From contig NZ_JACHEN010000017.1 of NCBI RefSeq assembly GCF_014205875.1, positions 46,646 through 110,645 of the forward strand: a stretch of DNA of 64,000 bases, written 5' to 3'. The DNA comes from Anaerosolibacter carboniphilus. Lineage in GTDB: Bacteria > Bacillota > Clostridia > Peptostreptococcales > Thermotaleaceae. The translations under genes and the position numbers were made by a program. The stretch's first letter is position 1. Every line of letters begins with the position of its first letter. This document shows positions 34,134 to 42,539 of the stretch, one piece after another. The notes below the pieces were generated by a model that did no database searches, was not told the DNA's origin, and worked only from the letters and a program-made list of their open reading frames with translations.

Positions 34134-35321
34134 TTAAAAATATTCATTGATGAAATTATTTTTTTGTTGAAAAATCCTTTTCAAATCATCGGAAAGGAGC
34201 GGGTTATGTAATAGGGCTTCTTCCATAAAGAGAGCTTGTTCCAGGCTGATAGCGCCAAAGAATAATCGAGAAAAGACATTGATACTGCAGGATAAATCCG
34301 GCTCCATATCCTCTGTCTCCTGAACACATGGAATGCCGTCTTGAATCATTACGGAAAAAATACCATGATTCCAAGGACCATAGATGTCTGAAATCTGTAA
34401 GGTAAATGATAAAAGCGTATCCTTAGGATAACGGCAGTTTTCCAGCGCACTTTTCACATTTACCACTCTTCCCGCCATAAAGGGAAGAATACGTATGGTA
34501 TTGGTAGGGGTTGGTTTGATGGTATCCCGAAGGAAGAGAAAATCCAAATCTCCAACAGGAGCAGGCCATGCGGCCTTTGTGGTTTGAGATTTATGGCGAT
34601 AGACGAAGTGGATTAGAGACTTCTTTGCCCAATGGCTGCAATAGGCCAATTCTCTGATATTTAGGGTACCGTCCTTTAGAAAATAAAGAATATACCCCGC
34701 AGGCGTGCCTGTCTCATCCATGAGGATATAACCATAACCCCCATCATGGTGTAAATCCTGGATAAGAATAGCCCAGTCCTTAGGTGTGCGTTGAACATAG
34801 CCCTGGTAATCTTTTAAGTATGATTCATAAATGCCTTGGAGGGCATTCACATCGTCTTTTCCGTGGACTGGAGTGAAATTTCCTTGGGTAGCGCCAAAAT
34901 TCTTCAACATATCCATAGGAATTTCATAGCGCAGCTGCGAATAACATAATTCCCAGCCATAGGTGCTGTAAAAGCTTGTATCAAAGGGCATAAGAATAGA
35001 GACCCCATGATTTTTTCGATTCATTTCTCCAATAGCCGCTGCCATTAATTCTTTGGTCAAACCTCTATGACGATAGGCGGGGGCGGTAATGACACCTACC
35101 ACATAGGAAGTATCAAAGCTGTTGCCATTTAGCCATAAACGATAAGGGTTTAGCTGTAGGCTAGCGGCCAAATCATCTTCCATAAAAATACCCAATAGAT
35201 TTTCAGGAGCTACTACATTCTCAAAATACCAGCTGCAAAAAGGCTCTTGACTCTCAAAAGCATAGCGCCATAGGGATTTTGCCGCCTCCATATCCTTTTT
35301 TTCCAAACGTCTAATGATCAT
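34134..35321 (-). CDS. GNAT acetyltransferase, Eis-like with C-terminal sterol-carrier-like domain
   Basis: A 395-residue protein. N-terminal GNAT fold (about 1-130) with the acetyl-CoA loop VGVITAPAYRHRGLTKELMA; a second GNAT-like middle domain; and a C-terminal SCP2-like region ending LFFGAISLEQALFMEEALL. This is the Eis architecture, and Eis homologues acetylate amines or aminoglycosides. Start 35321: AGGAGGG lies 7 bases upstream and overlaps the end of the preceding gene. It is co-transcribed with the DUF2156 gene 10 bases upstream. Substrate unknown. Confidence 0.85.
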   Translation of the reverse strand: MIIRRLEKKDMEAAKSLWRYAFESQEPFCSWYFENVVAPENLLGIFMEDDLAASLQLNPYRLWLNGNSFDTSYVVGVITAPAYRHRGLTKELMAAAIGEMNRKNHGVSILMPFDTSFYSTYGWELCYSQLRYEIPMDMLKNFGATQGNFTPVHGKDDVNALQGIYESYLKDYQGYVQRTPKDWAILIQDLHHDGGYGYILMDETGTPAGYILYFLKDGTLNIRELAYCSHWAKKSLIHFVYRHKSQTTKAAWPAPVGDLDFLFLRDTIKPTPTNTIRILPFMAGRVVNVKSALENCRYPKDTLLSFTLQISDIYGPWNHGIFSVMIQDGIPCVQETEDMEPDLSCSINVFSRLFFGAISLEQALFMEEALLHNPLLSDDLKRIFQQKNNFINEYF

Positions 35322-35331
35322 GTTCACCCTC

Positions 35332-36234
35332 CTAAATAAGGAAAGCATCGTATTTTTCCAGCATTTTTACGGGATTGTAAGATTCCTTAGCCTTTCGTAA
35401 ATAGTCAAAGCCCATGTCCTCTTCTCGATTGACATAGATAACGTCCTCACAATGGTGAATGCAAAACTGTTGATTGATTGCTTGATATAACCCTCGGATG
35501 TCTGCATTTGCCTTTTCAATATGCACCAGCATGGTATCCTCTGTTAATTTCTCACCAAATGTAAAAGCTTCCACCTGATTATCCACCCAGATGGCACCAC
35601 CGGCGATATGCAGTTGATCCATATGCTGAAGTGCTTCCTCAATAGCTAATGCTTCGTTTTGAAGCAAATCCAATTCTAAGTCCGTATAATTGCCTACCTT
35701 CAATCGTTGCGCCAAGGATAGACAATCATCTATAAGATCCTTGGTAAGGGGTACATATTCAAACTCCATATGTTTACGGAAAAAATTCAAATGATTTTTC
35801 TTGCTGTGAAGCTTTCTGCCTTTAAGTTCCATCAGATCTTGGGCCAGATAAATATAATCATCATTGTCGCGATCTCGCTGGAATCGAAGCTGTTGGGGCG
35901 CAGTATTTTGGAAAAGCTCTACAGCTGAGGCAGGAAGGAACTTTATCATCGCCGGGCTTTTTATGTGATCAAATTTTCCCTTTAGTATTTCTAGGCAGGC
36001 AGGTAAATTTGCCAAGTCTTCTGCATTCTTAAAAAGGGGTGGAAATAAGAAAGGTTTATCATAATATATGCCTGAAATCCACAATAGTCCATGGATGACT
36101 TCATATTTTAAATGATAGAGATGGCGCCACATAAAAAGATTTGTAAAATTCAGATCAGAAACCTCATAGGAACTTGATCTTAAATAGGTATCAAGAAAAG
36201 CTTTGTCCGTTATTGAAATAGAATGAGTCAGCAT
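35332..36234 (-). CDS. DUF2156 (phosphatidylglycerol lysyltransferase C-terminal-like) protein
   Basis: A 300-residue double-GNAT-like cytosolic protein: SDLNFTNLFMWRHLY near residue 26, KLHSKKNHLNFFRKH and ADIRGLYQAINQQFC near the C-terminus, with YVNREEDMGFDYLRKAKESY typical of DUF2156. It lacks the membrane domain of MprF, so it may transfer an amino-acyl or acetyl group to a soluble acceptor. AAGGAG precedes the ATG at 36234. It pairs with the Eis-like acetyltransferase downstream. Confidence 0.85.
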   Translation of the reverse strand: MLTHSISITDKAFLDTYLRSSSYEVSDLNFTNLFMWRHLYHLKYEVIHGLLWISGIYYDKPFLFPPLFKNAEDLANLPACLEILKGKFDHIKSPAMIKFLPASAVELFQNTAPQQLRFQRDRDNDDYIYLAQDLMELKGRKLHSKKNHLNFFRKHMEFEYVPLTKDLIDDCLSLAQRLKVGNYTDLELDLLQNEALAIEEALQHMDQLHIAGGAIWVDNQVEAFTFGEKLTEDTMLVHIEKANADIRGLYQAINQQFCIHHCEDVIYVNREEDMGFDYLRKAKESYNPVKMLEKYDAFLI

Positions 36235-36585
36235 AAAATTCTCCTTACAATGTATTCATAGTCTTATATGAATAGTTTATACCCAATATTCCATCGTTTA
36301 AAATGCTAATTATTGGCTTCCTAAATAGTCTATCATGAAAACAATCAATGGTGAATAAGGCGAGTGAAAAATTATTTCTGGCCACGAAAGGAAATGAAAG
36401 GATGGAATGTGATGAGGACATGGATGTAGCTGGGAAAGTAAGATAGAAAAAAGTATTGTTTGCAAAAAAATAGTAAAATATAGCAGGCCTTTGAAAAATA
36501 TGATATAATTAATTGAGATAGATTATCATTATCAACGAATTGATCATAGAAAATATCCGTAGGAATAGAAGAGGAGGCAAATTGG
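36235..36585 (+). promoter_or_regulatory. Divergent intergenic region with Fur-controlled promoter
   Basis: About 350 bases without a recognisable gene. The right half has an extended -10 promoter TGATATAAT (36501-36509) and a Fur-box-like GAGATAGATTATCATTATC (36515-36533; 16 of 19 match to the Fur consensus) just before the DUF3793 gene. The left part shows nothing I recognise. Confidence 0.6.
36515..36533 (+). promoter_or_regulatory. Fur box 1
   Basis: GAGATAGATTATCATTATC, 16/19 to GATAATGATTATCATTATC. It lies immediately after the -10 of the DUF3793 promoter. Confidence 0.75.
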
Positions 36586-37182
36586 ATGGATCAAAAATAC
36601 AAAGGTTGCTATTGTTTTAATAATAATCCTGATGATTTTATGAAATGGCTGGTGCAACTCCTAGGGCCAGTTTTGTTAGGTGCCAAACCTGCAGAAATAC
36701 TTAGCTTTCCTAAAAATAATCAAGATGGTATCAATAAAATGGAAATCATTAAGCAGGTGTTCCGCTGCTGCAGCAAAGTAGATTATAAAGAGATAAGAAT
36801 CTCCAATCACTGTACCAAATTATTTTTTTATCATAAAGTTTCTTTAGCGCAAGCCCTGGGGGATTCGAGAAACTTAAAGTTCTTGAAACAACTGGGATAT
36901 TCCAACAACAATGATATGGAAGGCTATTTAAATTTATTATTAGCTAAAATGTCAACGGGAGAAATTCCTGATGAGATCGGGATTTTTCTAGGATATCCTT
37001 TAAAGGATGTTATGGGTTTTATTGGACACACTTCGCTGAAGCTAACTAAAATAAATGGGTGGAGAGTCTATGGGGATCCAAGGATTTCAGACGAAAAATA
37101 CAATTCATTTACGAAGGCGAAAGATCATATGAAAGAAATGTTGGAGCATTATACACCTATCCATATCGTGCAATCTGCATAG
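36586..37182 (+). CDS. DUF3793 family protein
   Basis: A 198-residue protein of unknown biochemical role, typical of iron-regulated clusters in Clostridia: QLLGPVLLGAKPAEILSF near the start and EIGIFLGYPLKDVMGFIGH in the second half, plus FRCCSK and CYCFNN cysteines. AAGAGGAGG precedes the ATG. Fur box 1 overlaps its promoter and feoA follows with another Fur box, so it should be expressed under iron limitation. No catalytic motif was seen. Confidence 0.85.
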   Translation: MDQKYKGCYCFNNNPDDFMKWLVQLLGPVLLGAKPAEILSFPKNNQDGINKMEIIKQVFRCCSKVDYKEIRISNHCTKLFFYHKVSLAQALGDSRNLKFLKQLGYSNNNDMEGYLNLLLAKMSTGEIPDEIGIFLGYPLKDVMGFIGHTSLKLTKINGWRVYGDPRISDEKYNSFTKAKDHMKEMLEHYTPIHIVQSA

Positions 37183-37227
37183 TAGATTGTAGGATATGGA
37201 TATTGAATGAAGAAAGTGAAGCTGCAT

Positions 37228-37249
37228 GTAGGACGATTCACAAATCGCC
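37228..37249. repeat. Short palindromic repeat, copy 3 (diverged)
   Basis: GTAGGACGATTCACAAATCG plus CC, two changes from copies 1 and 2. It sits in the gap after the DUF3793 gene. Confidence 0.75.
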
Positions 37250-37284
37250 TGATATCTATCAAGGAAAAGATTTACAATAGAATG

Positions 37285-37313
37285 TTGACAATATTTCTCA
37301 TTTGTAATAAAAT
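37285..37313 (+). promoter_or_regulatory. Sigma-A promoter of the feo operon
   Basis: TTGACA, exactly 17 bases, TAAAAT. Fur box 2 begins 8 bases later. Confidence 0.85.
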
Positions 37314-37320
37314 GTACGAT

Positions 37321-37339
37321 GAAAATGATTATCATAATT
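37321..37339 (+). promoter_or_regulatory. Fur box 2 (feo)
   Basis: GAAAATGATTATCATAATT, 16/19 to the Fur consensus, at the expected start-site region of the feo promoter. Confidence 0.85.
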
Positions 37340-37410
37340 GATAGAGTGTTTGCATATACATTAATGTTCATCATTCGAAATGTTTTATTGTATCAAAAGG
37401 AGGGATTGTC

Positions 37411-37632
37411 ATGCCGTTAGCTATGGCTAAGATTGGAGATGAAGTGGTACTGCGACAAATTCAATGGGGACCCAAAATGAAAAAAAAGCTGGAGGATATG
37501 GGCTTAACCCCAGGAGTAAAGATCAATATCATATCCAATGATTTAAACGGAGCCTTCATTATCAACGTAAGGGGCTCAAGACTTGTTTTAGGGGGAGCGG
37601 TGACTCAGCAAATATTTGTTGAGGCTGCCTAA
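37411..37632 (+). CDS. feoA: FeoA-type SH3-like protein (first copy)
   Basis: A 73-residue SH3-fold protein of the Fe(II) uptake system: MPLAMAKIGDEVVL, DMGLTPGVKINIIS and IINVRGSRLVLGG. AAAAGGAGGG precedes the ATG. First gene of the Fur-controlled feo operon, 31 bases before a second feoA copy. It probably binds FeoB's cytosolic domain. Confidence 0.93.
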   Translation: MPLAMAKIGDEVVLRQIQWGPKMKKKLEDMGLTPGVKINIISNDLNGAFIINVRGSRLVLGGAVTQQIFVEAA

Positions 37633-37663
37633 GAGCAACGAAAAGAAAGAAGGAGTGAAGCGC

Positions 37664-37888
37664 ATGGAGAAAACATTGAAGGATCTTAAACCAGGAGAAA
37701 GTGGGATCATCTCTATGATTAAGGGAAAAGGCCCCGGAAAAAGAAGGCTCATGGATATGGGCGTTATCAAAGGCACAGCTATTTTGGTAGAGAAAGTTGC
37801 ACCTTTGGGAGATCCTATCGAAGTAAAAGTAAAAGGTTATAACCTAAGCTTTCGTAGAGAAGATGCAGAAAATATCGTCATAGAATAA
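37664..37888 (+). CDS. feoA: FeoA-type SH3-like protein (second copy)
   Basis: A 74-residue paralogue of the preceding gene: LKPGESGIISMI, RRLMDMGVIKGTAILV, DPIEVKVKGYNLSFRRED. Start 37664 (GAAGGAG 9 bases upstream) is chosen over an earlier in-frame start without SD. Two small FeoA genes before feoB are common in Clostridia. It ends 60 bases before feoB. Confidence 0.93.
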   Translation: MEKTLKDLKPGESGIISMIKGKGPGKRRLMDMGVIKGTAILVEKVAPLGDPIEVKVKGYNLSFRREDAENIVIE

Positions 37889-37948
37889 TTTTTTTATTTA
37901 TAAAATGAGAATGAATTTTAGTATCAATATTTTGAGGGGGGAACATAA

Positions 37949-39964
37949 GTGAACAAATCGATAACCATTGCGTTGGCTGGAAATCCCAACTGTGGAAAAA
38001 CTACATTGTTCAATGCTTTGACAGGGGCAAGACAGTATGTGGGAAACTGGCCGGGGGTTACAGTTGAGAAGAAAGAGGGAAGATTAAAGAACAAAGATCA
38101 TGATGTATTAGTAGTAGATTTACCCGGTACATACAGTTTATCACCCTACTCTATGGATGAGATGATTGCAAGAAATTATATCGTAGAGGATGCACCAGAT
38201 GTAGTTGTGAATATTGTAGATGCATCGAATATTGAGCGAAATCTCTACTTATCCACCCAAATCATGGAATTGGGAAGACCTGTGGTGATTGCCTTAAATA
38301 TGATGGATGTAGCGGAAAGTAGAGGCTACAAAATCGATGTAGAAAAACTATCCGTAGAATTAGGCGTGCCCGTCGTGCCCATCGTGGCAAGTAAGCAAAA
38401 GGGAATTGACGGATTAATGGATGCTGTCATCAAGGTCGCGAAAAAGGAAATGACCTATAGTCCGAAGTATCCTAACTATGGAAAGCAATTGGAGAAAAGA
38501 ATCGAAGAGTTAATGATTACTTTAGGACAAAATCCTAATCTATCCAAATATCATCCAAGATGGTTGGCCATTAAAGTTCTGGAGGAAGATGAGACAATTT
38601 TGTCTTTGATGAACATCCACGTGAAAGATGTGGCGGCTACGGCAGAAGACTTTAGTATAGAGGATGATATAGAGTCTGTTATTGCCGATAAAAGATATCA
38701 GTTCATTACAGAAATTATTGGGAAAACAGTGAAAAAGCCTAAGGAGAATGTCCTTACTACTACGGATAAAGTAGATAAGATTCTTACGAACAAATGGCTG
38801 GGTCTACCTATTTTCGCCTTAATTATGTATGGTGTATTCTTCTTTACCTTTGATTTGGTAGGAAATAAACTGTTGGATGTGATTGATGTATTCTTTGCTG
38901 AGACTTTGACTGAATGGACTTCTACAGGTTTAGCGTCCATGGGTGTTTCAGAGTGGCTCCAATCTCTAGTGGTTGATGGGATTATCGGTGGTGTTGGGGG
39001 TATTATAGTATTCTTGCCAAACATTGCCTGCTTATTCTTGGCCATATCTATTCTGGAGGATAGTGGGTATATGGCAAGAGTTGCCTTTATCATGGATAGA
39101 GCCATGAGAAACATCGGCTTGAGTGGTAAAGCATTCATCCCAATGATTTTGGGTTTTGGTTGTAATGTGCCGGCCATCATGGGTACAAGGACTTTAGAAG
39201 ACGAAAAGGATAGATTAACGGCAATTCTGATCAATCCATTTATGTCTTGCTCTGCAAGACTCCCCGTATATACATTGTTTGCAGGGGCATTTTTCCCGCA
39301 TAATGAAAAAACTGTGGTTTTCTCATTATATGTTTTGGGGGTTGCTATGGCGATTACCATTGGTCTTATATTTAAAAGTACTTTATTCAAAGGAGATGCT
39401 ACGCCATTTGTCATGGAGCTCCCTCCTTATAGAATTCCAACGATAAAGGGTTTAGGAATTCATGTATGGGACAGGGTGAAAGGCTTCTTGGTTAAGGCAG
39501 GTACGCTAATCTTTGGTGTTTCCATCGTATTGTGGTTTATTTTAGGTTTTAACTTTGCAGGGCCTGCAGAATTAACAGAAAGTATTGGTGCAACAATTGG
39601 TAAAGCATTTGCTCCAATCTTTGCGCCTTTGGGCTTTGGTAATTGGCAGGCATCCCTATCCTTGATTACTGGTATCTTGGCCAAGGAAGTAGTTGTAAGT
39701 AATATGGCTATTATCTATGGGTTGGCAGAAGATCCTTCAGCGGGAGAATTTGCCCAGGCGCTGGGTGCTAGCTTTACTCAGTTGACAGCTTACGCGTTCA
39801 TGGTGTTTGTATTACTGTATACACCTTGTGTAACAGCCATTGCGGTTATTAAAAGGGAAACAAATTCTTGGAAATGGACAGGGTTCTCAGTAGGATATCA
39901 ATTTGCAGTGGCTTGGTTTATGGCAATGCTTGTATTTCAAGTTGGAAGACTGCTAGGTTTTTAA
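37949..39964 (+). CDS. feoB: Ferrous iron transport protein B
   Basis: A 671-residue inner-membrane Fe(II) transporter. The N-terminal G-protein domain has G1 AGNPNCGKTTLFN, the G2 loop NWPGVTVEKKEG, G3 DLPGTYSLSPYS, and G4 at NMMD. The membrane domain (about 280-670) has gate motifs FGCNVPAIMGTRTLE and PFMSCSARLPVYTLFAG, then TPCVTAIAVIKRET. The start is GTG at 37949, after GAGGGGGGAA. Length fits the shorter clostridial FeoB. Expressed from the Fur-box promoter at 37.3 kb. Confidence 0.97.
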   Translation: MNKSITIALAGNPNCGKTTLFNALTGARQYVGNWPGVTVEKKEGRLKNKDHDVLVVDLPGTYSLSPYSMDEMIARNYIVEDAPDVVVNIVDASNIERNLYLSTQIMELGRPVVIALNMMDVAESRGYKIDVEKLSVELGVPVVPIVASKQKGIDGLMDAVIKVAKKEMTYSPKYPNYGKQLEKRIEELMITLGQNPNLSKYHPRWLAIKVLEEDETILSLMNIHVKDVAATAEDFSIEDDIESVIADKRYQFITEIIGKTVKKPKENVLTTTDKVDKILTNKWLGLPIFALIMYGVFFFTFDLVGNKLLDVIDVFFAETLTEWTSTGLASMGVSEWLQSLVVDGIIGGVGGIIVFLPNIACLFLAISILEDSGYMARVAFIMDRAMRNIGLSGKAFIPMILGFGCNVPAIMGTRTLEDEKDRLTAILINPFMSCSARLPVYTLFAGAFFPHNEKTVVFSLYVLGVAMAITIGLIFKSTLFKGDATPFVMELPPYRIPTIKGLGIHVWDRVKGFLVKAGTLIFGVSIVLWFILGFNFAGPAELTESIGATIGKAFAPIFAPLGFGNWQASLSLITGILAKEVVVSNMAIIYGLAEDPSAGEFAQALGASFTQLTAYAFMVFVLLYTPCVTAIAVIKRETNSWKWTGFSVGYQFAVAWFMAMLVFQVGRLLGF

Positions 39965-39982
39965 TTCTAAGGAGATGATAAA

Positions 39983-40144
39983 ATGAGCTCAGGAAATATC
40001 ATTACGATGCTATTGGCTTCTGCCATCATTGGCTATGGCGCCTATATGTTGGTGAAAAGTTTAAAGAAACAGGCGAAGGGTGACTGCGTTGGTTGCAGCC
40101 ATCAGGGAGATGCCGGCTGTGGATGCGAATCCAAAGGAAGATAA
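39983..40144 (+). CDS. FeoB-associated Cys-rich small membrane protein (53 aa)
   Basis: This short gene is easy to miss. ATG at 39983 (SD AAGGAG, 7 bases) 18 bases after feoB. The peptide starts MSSGNIITMLLASAIIGYGA (one membrane helix) and ends with a Cys cluster DCVGCSHQGDAGCGCESKG. This is the FeoB-associated Cys-rich protein family, thought to act with FeoB as a FeoC substitute; the cysteines could bind iron or a cluster. Confidence 0.92.
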   Translation: MSSGNIITMLLASAIIGYGAYMLVKSLKKQAKGDCVGCSHQGDAGCGCESKGR

Positions 40145-40153
40145 CTAATAAAA

Positions 40154-40199
40154 GAATAGCAGAAAGGATACTGCATATGCAGTATCCTTTCTGCTATTC
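40154..40199. terminator. 46-base perfect palindromic terminator
   Basis: GAATAGCAGAAAGGATACTG and its exact complement, joined with almost no loop. It separates feo from the convergent diguanylate cyclase gene and includes the latter's stop codon. Confidence 0.9.
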
Positions 40200-41306
40200 A
40201 TTGATAAAGATTAAAGTTTGGTAAGATGCTCTGATTTGGTTTTTACCATGGGATTTCGCTTCATATAACAGTTGATCAACAAATTCCAATAATTTATGTT
40301 GTTTGCAGTGCTGATTACATAAAATACCGCCTGCCATACCACCACTAATCGTCACGTGAATGGTATGTTCATCTGTTATGACGGGGTGACTTTCAATGGC
40401 TTCTCTGATGCGCTCGCAAATCTTTTCAGCTTCTTCTGGACTTGTATTGGGAAAGATTAGGGCAAATTCTTCACCACCATATCTGGCAGCAATATCTGTT
40501 TTTCGGATGGTTTCTAAAATGAGGAAAGATACTTCCTTCAGAACCATATCACCCGATAGATGGCCATAGGTATCATTTATTTTTTTAAAATCATCGATAT
40601 CAAACAGGGCTAAACTGAAGGGTACATTGCTGATGGTAGCATGTTGAATAATCTCATTAAAGTGACAGTAAAAGCTTTTATGATTATACATACTGGTAAG
40701 ATAATCTTTGTTAGCTATCTCACTTAGTTGTTCGTTTTTTCTTTTTAGTTCCTCGTACATGTGAGTACTGTAGGCTTCTAATCGATGAAGTTCATTCATG
40801 ACAGAAGAAATGATATAGCCTAATAGATAAAATAAACCAATATGAATAGCTACTGGTGCCGATATCAGTGATTTTGGATTCTCCATGACCACTAGAAATA
40901 TGTAGAATATAGCGGCAGAGGTACTGCTAATCATCGAATGTCGAGCGTGAAAAATAATGGTTTGAATGGTGATGTACAGATAGAATAAATGAGATAAAAC
41001 GTAATAGGAGTCTTTTGTGATATATAGAAAAAAGGTAAGAAAAATCCCATCTGTGAACATGATCCAAAGACTTGGATGGAGTATTTGGGGCAATTCAAGA
41101 AAATAATTTTTATAGATAAAATGTATGAATTTCCCAAGCACATATAGACCATAGATCCACAAGAAGACATTGGTATATGGAGATGGGTTGACCGAGAAAG
41201 TAGTAAAAGATTTAAAAAAAATCAGCATAGCAATGATGCTTAAAACCTGTACACCCAGATAGAGCTCATAAATCATCTTATCACGAAAGTTGTTGATTTG
41301 ATGCAT
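40194..41306 (-). CDS. Membrane-anchored diguanylate cyclase (GGDEF)
   Basis: A 370-residue c-di-GMP-making enzyme. N-terminal half has about six membrane helices (residues 10-185), then a coiled coil YEELKRKNEQLSEIANKDYL leading to the GGDEF domain. That domain has FDIDDFKKINDTYGHLSGD and the active-site RYGGEEFALIF. No RxxD product-inhibition site was evident before GGEEF. The ATG at 41306 is 7 bases after TCGGAGG; a longer frame lacks an SD. Two Fur-box-like sites lie within 80 bases upstream. The unusual point is a cyclase apparently under iron control. Confidence 0.93.
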   Translation of the reverse strand: MHQINNFRDKMIYELYLGVQVLSIIAMLIFFKSFTTFSVNPSPYTNVFLWIYGLYVLGKFIHFIYKNYFLELPQILHPSLWIMFTDGIFLTFFLYITKDSYYVLSHLFYLYITIQTIIFHARHSMISSTSAAIFYIFLVVMENPKSLISAPVAIHIGLFYLLGYIISSVMNELHRLEAYSTHMYEELKRKNEQLSEIANKDYLTSMYNHKSFYCHFNEIIQHATISNVPFSLALFDIDDFKKINDTYGHLSGDMVLKEVSFLILETIRKTDIAARYGGEEFALIFPNTSPEEAEKICERIREAIESHPVITDEHTIHVTISGGMAGGILCNQHCKQHKLLEFVDQLLYEAKSHGKNQIRASYQTLIFINE

Positions 41307-41324
41307 AAAAAAACCTCCGAGTTG

Positions 41325-41343
41325 AATAATGATAATAATTATT
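41325..41343 (-). promoter_or_regulatory. Fur box 3
   Basis: AATAATGATAATAATTATT on the plus strand, 15/19 to the Fur consensus, 19 bases before the cyclase start codon. Confidence 0.6.
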
Positions 41344-41362
41344 ATAAAGCATATAAACATAA

Positions 41363-41392
41363 TTGACAATGAATATCAATAACGATTAAAAT
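41363..41392 (+). promoter_or_regulatory. Promoter with Fur box 4 before the Fur-like gene
   Basis: TTGACA (41363-41368) and TAAAAT (41387-41392) spaced by 18 bases, overlapped by GACAATGAATATCAATAAC (41365-41383; 15/19 to the Fur consensus). Confidence 0.5.
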
Positions 41393-41471
41393 AAATCTAT
41401 ATCATGCAGCATCAAAGAAAATAATGGATCTGTCCCCCTTTAAATACGAGAAATAGATGGAGGATGATATA

Positions 41472-41867
41472 TTGAAGAAGCCTAACAAGGTCGAATCCTT
41501 ATCAAAGCATGAGGCATTGATATATGCCATATTTAGAAATAATCCTTATAAAGGGCTTAGTGTACAGGATATATGGACAATTCTGGAGCGCGATTTTCAA
41601 ACCTTAAGCATTAGAACAATATATAGAATGGTCGAAAACCTGCAAAAGAAGAAAGTTGTCTTTTGCATGGACATTCGAGAAGGAATCAGATTGTTCTCTC
41701 TAACAAACAAGTATCATGTGCAACTTTGCTGCAGCAAATGTGGCTGGATAGAAGATATCGATTTACAACAAAGCAAAGTGTTTTATCAATTATATGATAC
41801 GATTGGCGATCCTTCCATGATCGGGGGACGGATGATACTTTCTGGTGTATGCAAACAATGTACATAA
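41472..41867 (+). CDS. Fur-family regulator (short, diverged)
   Basis: About 131 residues: N-terminal winged helix (EALIYAIFRNNPYKGLSVQD, then SIRTIYRMVENLQKKK) and a C-terminal dimerisation domain with CCSKCGWIEDIDLQQ and a final CKQC, a typical structural zinc site. TTG at 41472 is 8 bases after GGAGG and is preferred over an ATG at 41457 without SD. The sensing-site histidines of canonical Fur are poorly conserved (only one clear His, KYHVQLCC). Its Fur-box promoter and divergent cyclase suggest a role in iron regulation. It may respond to another signal. Confidence 0.8.
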   Translation: MKKPNKVESLSKHEALIYAIFRNNPYKGLSVQDIWTILERDFQTLSIRTIYRMVENLQKKKVVFCMDIREGIRLFSLTNKYHVQLCCSKCGWIEDIDLQQSKVFYQLYDTIGDPSMIGGRMILSGVCKQCT

Positions 41868-41888
41868 AAGGAAGAAATAACACCATAG

Positions 41889-41920
41889 ACAAAGGGAACC
41901 CATGATGGGTCCCTTTGTTT
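41889..41920. terminator. Bidirectional terminator
   Basis: ACAAAGGGAACCCA and its near-complement TGGGTCCCTTTGT with a 3-base loop, between the convergent Fur-like and flavodoxin genes. Confidence 0.88.
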
Positions 41921-41934
41921 AGTTTTATGTATAC

Positions 41935-42363
41935 TTATTTTGTTAGGCTCATACCAAGGTTTTTGCATTCCTGCAGTCCATCTTCATCTGGCGTAAGACG
42001 AAGAATGAGGCCATCAGCGATGATGTTAGCGCCATACCCCTTCATGCGGTCTACCCAATCTCTCATCCATTCCCCGTCACCCCAATCATAGGAGCCAAAA
42101 AGGGCCACTGTTTTCCCTGAGAAATCTACATCCTTTAAGGAAGCAACAAAAGGTTCCATAAAATCATCTTCTAGTACCTCGGCACCCATAGAAGGGCAAC
42201 CTAGGGCCACTGCATCGGCTCCAATGATGTCATTGGTGGAGGCATCTTCTACTCTCAATAATTTTACTGCATCACTGCCTGAACTTGCACCTTCCTTAAT
42301 TGCTTGGGCCATGATTTCTGTATTACCAGTACCGCTCCAATAGATAATAGAAACTTTTTTCAT
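41935..42363 (-). CDS. Flavodoxin
   Basis: A 142-residue FMN electron carrier: phosphate loop WSGTGNTEIMAQAI, LGCPSMGAEVLE (aromatic-free first FMN loop), LFGSYDWGDGEWM (second FMN loop). The ATG at 42363 lies behind GAGGGGGATATTT; an upstream in-frame start lacks an SD. Its promoter region is a 57-base near-perfect palindrome containing a Fur box, consistent with flavodoxin replacing ferredoxin when iron is short. Confidence 0.95.
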   Translation of the reverse strand: MKKVSIIYWSGTGNTEIMAQAIKEGASSGSDAVKLLRVEDASTNDIIGADAVALGCPSMGAEVLEDDFMEPFVASLKDVDFSGKTVALFGSYDWGDGEWMRDWVDRMKGYGANIIADGLILRLTPDEDGLQECKNLGMSLTK

Positions 42364-42375
42364 AAATATCCCCCT

Positions 42376-42432
42376 CATATGATATAATGTTATTAATAAT
42401 GAAATTCATTATCAATAACATTATATCATATG
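42376..42432. promoter_or_regulatory. 57-base palindrome with Fur box 5 (flavodoxin promoter)
   Basis: CATATGATATAATGTTATT and AATAACATTATATCATATG are the outer arms; total arms are 28 bases with one mismatch around a central A. The centre AATAATGAAATTCATTATC (42395-42413) is a 15/19 Fur box. A TATAAT lies in each arm, one per strand. Confidence 0.85.
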
Positions 42433-42539
42433 AAATAGCCTTGTAAATAAGAATGTAGAAAATACATAAAGTTTTTGTTAAGGACAGTTGTTTTTGGATA
42501 ATAATAATTTATGAGACTTATTCGAGGGGGAATTTAAAG

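Noticed and set aside
36418..36462. 14-codon frame starting MECDEDMDVAGK upstream of DUF3793
   Set aside because: It is too short and its SD is weak; nothing supports translation.
38698..39414. 238-codon minus-strand frame within feoB
   Set aside because: It is a shadow of the FeoB membrane domain; no SD and no family likeness.
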